Origin: Owenia fusiformis
Taxonomy: Eukaryota > Annelida > Polychaeta > Sabellida > Oweniidae
Length of the DNA stretch: 64,000 bases
Direction: 5' to 3'
Assembly: GCA_903813345.2 (NCBI GenBank)
Contig: CAIIXF020000004.1
Location: 8,874,196 to 8,938,195, forward strand
Position 1 is the stretch's first letter. Each line of letters begins with the position of its first letter. Of this stretch, positions 56,651 through 64,000 are shown piece by piece. The notes under the pieces were generated by a model. It did no database searches. It was not told the DNA's origin and saw only the letters and a program-made list of their open reading frames with translations. The position numbers were made by a program, and so were the translations under genes.

Positions 56651-59600
56651 GGGAAATATATATTTTCACAATATTGAAATAGATGGTGGTTCAAAGTGGA
56701 ATACATATCATACAAGTGTCACAGATATTTTTAGTGCATATATGGTCTGTCTTTGCATGACTTTGTAGAACATATCAAAACCCTGGGATCCACAGGGTAA
56801 CAGTAAGTACATTTCGTTAGATCTTCCGAAGTTCATGCTTCAAAGTTGTCAAAGTTGTAAAAGGGTAATCCTTTTTTGAGTACGAAAGCGTACTTTTTGT
56901 TCAATAGCCTTTCCCAGCTGCTAATCTTTTGAGTGCATCGTGCATTCAACGAATTGTATTCACTTATTAACCAATCAGTGCCAGGAACAAAATGCACGCT
57001 TCCTTTTTGGGCTAAGTTTAGTGTTTTATGAAGCATGCTACATACAAATGTTACGCTTTTGCTCATTTACTTTGAGAACTATCTATAGGTACACATTACC
57101 AATTGACTCCTAGATTTGAGTGAACAAGTATCTCGTATTTTTCATTTTTCGATATTTTGAGATTTGTTGGCTGATGAGTAACTTGATATTTTATGTCTAA
57201 ATATATTAAAGTGGTTAATAGTAATAGTTTTATTGTACACCATAAACTGTTAACGTTTTAGAATTGGGACACAATATATGATTTGATAATAGAACAATAC
57301 ATGTATATGTCTTACTCTAAACTCGGTGGTTTGTTTGTTAGTATGTTTTCTTAACAGCTCAATAACTGTTGTATTAATAAGGCGTTATACTATGAAAAAA
57401 AGATTGAACGATGTAGGCATAGGCAGAGGGAGTATCACACTACCCTACCACGTGAACACATTTAAAAAGAATACAGGGTACAGTTAAGTTGCAAATAGAG
57501 CGGGTATTCTTTGTCCTTTTCCATAGGACTTTTCTGGTGATAGTGCGTTGCAAACTGCTCGATGAATCTATACAATGTAAAATCTAGTATTCCTCCAGAA
57601 CTATGGAAATAAACAAAGGTCCTCCATTTGCAACTTCACTGTAGCCTGTATTCCTTTTAAAGAAATACGGGCTACAGTATTGGGGTATAGTAGTTTGATT
57701 TTTCAATATATCACTAATCTAGCTTCTTTCCTTGAAAAAACATGAGTTTTGATGTACGTATATCAAACATGGGCCACTGCACTATATTGAACCAGGGTGC
57801 CGGTGTTACATAATGTGATTTTATGGGCCATCATACAACCACCTCTTGCCCACTTTATTCATGTTTTGGATTACAGTTTATACACAATGCATAAACAGCA
57901 TGAAACAATCATTTCTACTTGTGGATTAGATTTGTATACATCTCTTTGTGAACTGAGTGTTATGTTCAATATGTGAAAATATCATGGACTTAAATTGTAC
58001 TTATATTTATAACCTGACCACATTTGCATATGTTCAACAACTGACTGAGTGATCGAGTTCATCAAACAATGTTCGTAATAGAGGTCATGAACTTTGCTTT
58101 ATTCATAATCCTATTTCTGCAACTGACTCATATTATGCATCTTATTATATAATATTATATGATTTATTTTGATTAGCAGTGTCTCATTAGCCATTGGTGG
58201 CTCGAGGCTTTTTGGATGATTGTACAGATGTATATGTATGAAATTAAGCATGCGACACTTAAATAAAAAACAATACAATATTAAGCTTATAAACTTGCTG
58301 ATCATATGATTTTAATATTTTAATACTACATGATACTCATATCAAAATACCAATGTATTTGTGAACAACTCTTACGTTTGATATTGTACGAATTTTCTGA
58401 TTTGCTGTAGTAGTCGTAAATGCAACATATAACAATGTTATGTTACTTTGTGTCATATGAAAAATAAATTCGTACAAAGATGAGTTTTATTTCGTTTGTT
58501 ATTCAATGTAGAATACACGTTGTACATTATTTCATGTATAGGATATTGATAATAATCAGACTATCGTATTACAATACAGAAGAATAGAAGAGATAATGAT
58601 ATATGCATTCTAATTTGAGATTGACATGCGTAAAGGTATCAATATTTTATCTAGTATTTCATTTTATCCCTCCCATCCCATCCCACCCGCTCATCAGCAA
58701 TCCCCAGAAAATTCGTTCGGTGCTTTTAAATGTTAATAGTTCGGTTGAGTTTTAAAAATAAATCTTAAGCACTTTAAATCTAGATAAAATATTCATGATT
58801 TGATTGTGATTATCATTTCTAATTATTACATGACGGTTCCATTACATTCAATGCGTATCTAATCCTCATAGTTTATACTCGATTTTCGACAGGTAAAGGT
58901 AATATATCAACCCTCGGTCCCTACTATTTCTCGTGTAGATATATTGCATAACTTTCTCAGATATATCCTGTATATAAAATACATTAAATAACATTATATA
59001 TGTTAGTCTCAGTCTAGACAGTATATATATCAATTTTATTGGATAATGTCATGGGCTTTCCCACGATAATGCGTAAATTCGAATGAACTTGAAATGAAAT
59101 TCAACATCCAAAATGTGTTAATTTGATCATCCACCGTGTAACTAAAAGCATATTCATGGCCTATTTGCCTTAAAATACGATTGTGATTATGATTTCGAAT
59201 TCTGTTCTCCATATGTAAAATCTAGAAACATAACAGAGTTAAGTTACACGAAATTCAGCCATCTTGAACATGAAGTCTTGTCAATTTACTTAATCGTTGA
59301 TTGATTTCTAGGTTTATTAGAATTAAAAGAACGAACGTTTCATCAAACGAGTCCTATATTCAATATCTATTCGTTGGGCCCATTCTTTAATGTAACTATA
59401 TTCTTTTAACTTTAAAAGTATCTGTTTAGTGCTACTTTAACATATATTCATTATTTTTATCCGCACAACAGTATCAAACGTTAATGCACAACTAGCCATG
59501 CCAAGACATGGCCACTACCCTCGTCCAAAGTAAAATACAAGGTCCTCATTCTTTAATGATTATGTTTCAATTGATTTAGTTTAGTGATTTAAATGTAGGA

Positions 59601-60330
59601 AAATGAGTCGCTGTGATGTCATATCTGGCGCAGCAATTTCAGAGTCACTGCAAAAAATTGAAACATCAGTCGGATCATAAGACTAAATAAAAAAGCTATT
59701 TAGGGATGAATAACATTCGGTGAAATCCGTGATATCGTTATATCATTCGTTAATTGTCAAAGCTGCGCCCATTTCTCGGTGCAGGCAGATATAAGGCGGC
59801 CAGACTGGGCATACACAAAATGTATTGTATGTGCTCCTTAGGTTGCACTCGGGTGCTATCAACATCGAACACACACACGTTTAAGATACACAGAGATAAT
59901 TAAGGGATGAGTGACAAAGGGATGTTAAAAACAGGTGGCTATTGCAATTGATATTTTAATGTAACTTTAGTATGTAAGAATCTTTTCATCAATAAAAATA
60001 ACATCTTAGATATAACAGCTACATGTACAATGTGAGTGTATTTAAAAATGTAGTACATAGCTAGTTCCATCTATAAAGATGTCTGATGACAAAAAGCTCA
60101 ATTTTCCTTGATGTCGTGGTCAATGGGACTTTAACACGTGAACTAATGTTTTTTATTTTTTTGTTTTAAAGTCACTTATAGCAAACCTAATCTAACAATT
60201 ATCTCACTATATGCTTATGACATATTCATGTATACGTTGTTTGTCTTTTTTTCAAATCAACCCACGGAAATATGCAATACACCAAGTTAAAAAAGTGGTA
60301 CGAATCATAAAAGCGACGTTGGGTGTTTCA
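56651..60330. other. Interior of the 9.7-kb unit, middle part
   Basis: No gene recognised. It contains a ~200-bp inverted-repeat element at 57461-57661 (ends TTTAAAAAGAATACAGG and CCTGTATTCCTTTTAAA, arms ~70 bp) and a fragment of the TCCCTCGGG-type hairpin repeat at 58895-58975. The remaining sequence is AT-rich and unassigned. Confidence 0.5.
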
Positions 60331-60334
60331 CTAG

Positions 60335-60890
60335 TAATTTTTATATGAAAAATCTAGAAATATTACCCAAATTAAACTATGACTATTCAAAAGAAGACAT
60401 TCAAATCTATATTATGTAAAAAAAATCAAAGGACGATTCTCGGTTTGGAGAACAGTCTCCTGGGCTAATAATTTTTTTCATGAAAAATATAGAAATATTA
60501 CCCAAATTAAACTATGAATATTCAAAAGAGGACATTTAAATCTACAAGATGTAAAAATAACAAATTGGTCTGAAGCAGGGATAACGCTCAATTAGACCGA
60601 TTTAATAAAATACAAGACTCGATTTGGGGAAAGAAGTTCTTCAGTGTACTGCGCTAATATTCTTTTTGCGAAAAATCTAGAAATATTACCCAAATTAAAT
60701 TATGACTATTCAAAAGAAGACATTCAAATCTATATTATGTAAAAAAATCATATTTGTCCGAAGCAGGGATAATGCTCATTTAAATTGATGAACTTCGTTC
60801 TCCAAACCGAGAATCGTCCTTTGTCCGAAGCAGGGATAACGCTCAATTAGAGTGACGAACTTTGTTCTCCAAACCGAGAATGGTCTTTTA
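60335..60890. repeat. Three-copy tandem repeat with an internal inversion
   Basis: Copies begin near 60350, 60480 and 60675, each with CTAGAAATATTACCCAAATT and AAGACATTCAAATCTA. The block GGACGATTCTCGGTTTGGAG at 60432 recurs as its reverse complement near 60801-60825 and 60865-60885. CCGAAGCAGGGATAACGCTC occurs two to three times in the second half. Confidence 0.75.
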
Positions 60891-61111
60891 TGAAAAAAGT
60901 TATGAAAACACATCACCAGATCATGTAAAGCTGTTTTACCTAAAAGATCGTTTTATCTTCACCCTTCGAATGGATTTCATGAAAAAATATTTTTATGACA
61001 AAATAGGATTTGTAGGATATCGACGCTCTAACATGTAGTTTTAATCACACGCAGGTATCTGGTTTTATTGCGTGTAGAATGTATCGATATCAGGACCGCT
61101 ACATGCCAGTG

Positions 61112-62527
61112 ACCTTGCTCCTTTCTGTCGTATTAAAAAAGCAAAAATAACATATCACGGTGGGGTGCGAACCACTCGCCTGGGACTTGGTTATTCACTA
61201 GTACCATAGGCGTTCATCTATTCTGGATACAACTGACGAGTTGTATTTACGTGCAGTCAAAAGTGAAGATCATTTTGAATTGACGCTCGGTATAAATATA
61301 TAATACTTTTATCCTTTCGTATCGGTTGCACGTTAGCCTCATGGCTAACGTGCCTAGCTTCCATGCTCTAGGTTAGTCGATCGAGACCCGTTCATGGCGA
61401 ATTTTTTGATTTGCTTGTTGTAAAGATATAATAAGTAGGGCAAAATCCAGAAAAAGTAGATCAAAAATACTCCAATGGAGTATAAAATTGTCACCAGGAT
61501 TCCGAAATGAGACGAATGTAAACTCGTTAAATCTCGGTAGATGAAGTAGGTCAGAAAATCCGGATTAATCCGAACAAGGTTCGGAAATCTTCGTCATAAG
61601 AAGTAGATCAAAAATACTCCAATGGAGTATAAAATTGTCACCAGGATTCCGAAATGAGCCGAATGTAAACTCGTTAAATCTCGGTAGATGAAGTAGGTCA
61701 GAAAATCCGGATTAATCCGAACAAGGTTCGGGAATCTTCGTAATAAGAAGTAGATTAAAAATACTCCCAATGGAGTATAAAATTGTCCCCAATATTCCGA
61801 AATACGACGAATCGAATCGGCAAACTTCGGTAAAATAATGAAGTGCATAAAAACCGAAATGATCCGATGAACGTTCGGATAAAATCGTGAACAGGTGTCA
61901 GGGGTTTCCCCTCATCTTTCCCCACATTGTTCTAAAAGCCTTATATGGATTTATCACGTAACATTCAAAATGACGTTCGAACACGTGACCAAATATACCA
62001 AATAAAAATTTTACCTTGACCACTGGATGGGATTTCATAGAAAATATCCAAGAAAACCTATCCTCGTGATCCTTAAATCACTTAAATTCGATCATTTTAT
62101 TTTCACCCCTTGATGGAATTTTATGAAAGAAGTCATGAAAACACATCATCATGTAAGGGTTTTCACCTAAATTAGCTCGTTTTATCTTGAGCCTTCAATT
62201 GAATTTCTTGAAGAAATATTTTATGAAAAAATATCATCATGTTATGATTTGTATTTAAATAAGACCGTTTCATCTAAATACTTGGATAATATTTCATGAA
62301 AAATGCACTTTAAAATTTTTCAGAATTTGCCTTAATTTATCAATGTAATGAAAGTATAAGATTAACTCTCAAATAGCGTTCTATTTTAACCTTTTTATTG
62401 AAATCAATACAGGACTCGCTCTCTAAATATCCAATAAAAATTCAACCCTTGGATGTGATTTCGTTGGAAAAAAAATATGTCAAGTCCAGAATCAAATGAT
62501 TTGTCCAGAACCTCTTAAGATCCTGTT
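61112..62527 (-). repeat. Right arm of the 9.7-kb unit
   Basis: Reverse complement of the left arm with scattered substitutions and a few small indels. One is a 24-bp stretch (TCTGGATTTTTGATCTACTT region) present only on the left. The 84-codon frame at 61594-61848 is the mirror of the left-arm frame. Differences are denser in the inner tRNA-like part (for example GGTTCGCACCC versus GGTTCGTATCC) than at the outer end, where over 70 bases match exactly. Confidence 0.8.
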
Positions 62528-62531
62528 TGCT

Positions 62532-63030
62532 CAAAATCTTAAATATTTCAGGTAAATCTGAAGTTTCTTTTAATAACAGATGTTGCCATTTCTCTTCAAA
62601 TCATTTGAAAATGAACATTAAACTACCCTAAAAACATATTTGAGGAGTGTTTAATAAGATAACATGATAAATGTGATAAATTATATGATATCTTTGACCC
62701 TGAACTCTATTCTATTAGGTGACTACCTCTCTATCTACTCAAAAGTTGGCGTGGCACTTTTCAGTGATAATGTCCTAAAACAGTTATTTTTACAAAATCA
62801 GTCACAGTTATATTTATAGGGCTCATGGATACGGATGTTATTCTTTAATATGGTGAGTCTGTACATGATTGGTCAAGGGGTTGCCATAGTAACACAGAGC
62901 ATAATAAACGCAAATAGTGTAGTGCATATGTTCTGAAAAAACTTATAACAAAGAATATGATTCAACCCCCAGCGTATATGGTGCCCTTCAATACCAAGAA
63001 CATTTCATCCAATAGTCTAATATGGTAGAA
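62532..63030. other. Right flank of the 9.7-kb unit
   Basis: AT-rich single-copy-like sequence with no coding frame. GGTTGCCATAGTAAC at 62879 is another X-box-like word. Confidence 0.4.
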
Positions 63031-63039
63031 CCTGAGACT

Positions 63040-63985
63040 ATAGAATAGTTCAGAAGAGCCTAAGTTGGTTCAGCCTCCAGAGTATATAGATGATACAGCC
63101 TCCAGAGTATAAAATTAGTGCAGCCTCAAGAATCTAATATGATACAGCCTCAAGTAGTATATGTATTTAGCATCCAGAGTCCAAGATGATATAACATTCA
63201 GAATCTAAGATTGCTATAGTAATCAGAGCCTAGAATCAGTACAGCCTCCATAAGTCTAAGATGGTATAGCCTCTAGACCCTTAGATGGTACAGCCTCCAG
63301 ATATAACATGGGACCAGTTTCCAGAGTATAAGATGGTACAGCTTTCAGAGGGTATGATTGCTATAGCATTCAGAGCCTAGGATGGGTACAGCCTCCATGA
63401 GTCTAAGATGGTACAGCCTCCATGAGTCTAAGATGGTATAGCCTCTAGACCCTTAGATGGTACAGCCTCCAGATATAACATGGGACCAGTCTCCAGAGTA
63501 TAAGATGGTACAGCTTTCAGAGGCTATGATTGCTATAGCATTCAGAGCCTAGGATGGGTACAGCCTCCATGAGTCTAAGATGGTACAGCCTCCATGAGTC
63601 TAAGATGGTACAGCCTCCAGATATAACATGGAATCAGTCTCCAGAGTCTAAGATGATACAGCTTCAGAGGCTATGATTGCTATAGCATCCAGAGGCTAAG
63701 ATAGGCACAGTTTCAACGAGTCTAAGATGGTACAGCTTCCAGATATAACATGGGTTCAGTCTCCAGAGTCCAAGATGGTAGATCCTTCAGATCATTTGAT
63801 TGCTATAGCATTCAGAGCCTATGATAAGTACAGCTTCCAAGAGTCTAACATGTACAGCCTCCAACCCTTAGATGGTACAGCCTCTCGATATAACATTGGA
63901 CTAGTTTCCAGAATCTAAGATGGTACAGCCTTCAGAGCCTAAAATGGTTCAGCCTCCAAAGTTGAAAATGGTATAGCCTACGACT
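63040..63985 (+). repeat. 24-bp minisatellite with higher-order units
   Basis: Basic unit AGTCTAAGATGGTACAGCCT plus CCAG, with many variants (ATATAACATGGGACCAG, GCTATGATTGCTATAGCATT). Between 63240 and 63600 a ~175-bp block of about seven units is repeated nearly unchanged, showing higher-order amplification. The array probably continues past the window end. Confidence 0.85.
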
Positions 63986-64000
63986 AATATTAACAATTAG

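Larger units (their letters stand above)
52816..62527. mobile_element. 9.7-kb long-TIR unit with TGCT flanks
   Basis: Two arms (52816-54249 and 61112-62527) are inverted repeats of about 1.42 kb, nearly identical over long stretches. The unit starts AACAGGATCTTAAGAGG and ends with its exact complement. The bases just outside are TGCT on both sides (TTGCT if one shared T is counted), consistent with a 4-bp target duplication and insertion as one unit. The 6.9-kb interior shows no transposase or other recognised protein. Four-base duplications occur in several superfamilies (for example Sola1, Chapaev, Ginger), but I cannot assign one. A recent segmental inversion-duplication is the alternative. 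Confidence 0.75.

Noticed and set aside
1-64000. LTR retroelement, Polinton or other virus-like copy
   Set aside because: No reverse transcriptase, integrase, capsid, protease or long direct terminal repeats were recognised on either strand.

Overview
This is an AT-rich metazoan nuclear DNA window. Most of it is intergenic or intronic sequence packed with DNA transposons, foldback (long inverted repeat) elements and minisatellites. The two intact genes are single-exon class A peptide-type GPCRs of a kind common in marine invertebrates. I favour a lophotrochozoan or similar marine invertebrate, but the sequence alone does not settle the species. I saw no rRNA, canonical tRNA, CRISPR array, or recognisable LTR or viral element.

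Layout. 0-2 kb: possible exons of an unrecognised minus-strand gene around a 40-bp minisatellite. 2-11 kb: a repeat-rich stretch with a hAT-like element carrying a target duplication, an 880-bp foldback element, a truncated relative of it, and a palindrome-rich AAGCTT tract. 11-20 kb: mostly unassigned, with a possible promoter and first exon near 11.16 kb, a small TIR element at 15.85 kb and a 65-bp hairpin at 18.4 kb. 20.2-21.8 kb: GPCR A. 22-36 kb: mariner-type elements, two direct copies of a 1.5-1.7 kb composite repeat, and a 33-bp minisatellite. 36.2-41.0 kb: six minus-strand exons with consensus splice sites and matching phases that encode spectrin repeats resembling nesprin (SYNE). Five of the six carry an in-frame stop, so this looks like a decayed intron-containing gene segment. 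41.8-45.3 kb: inverted minisatellite blocks, a second full foldback copy and an E-box-rich palindromic array. 45.55-47.07 kb: GPCR B, a paralogue of A on the same strand. 49.5-51.0 kb: a mariner element with a DD34D transposase remnant. 52.8-62.5 kb: a 9.7-kb unit bounded by nearly identical 1.4-kb inverted repeats and flanked by TGCT. 63-64 kb: a higher-order minisatellite.

How it fits together. The two GPCRs are a local duplicate pair with a secretory signal, a long glycosylation-rich N-tail and modified class A motifs (ERV for DRY, NFxxY for NPxxY). They share patches of perfect DNA identity that suggest gene conversion. The rest of the window is shaped by DNA-transposon and foldback activity, which has also invaded the introns of the decayed spectrin-repeat gene. 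The most unusual single object is the 9.7-kb long-TIR unit, which has no recognisable transposase.
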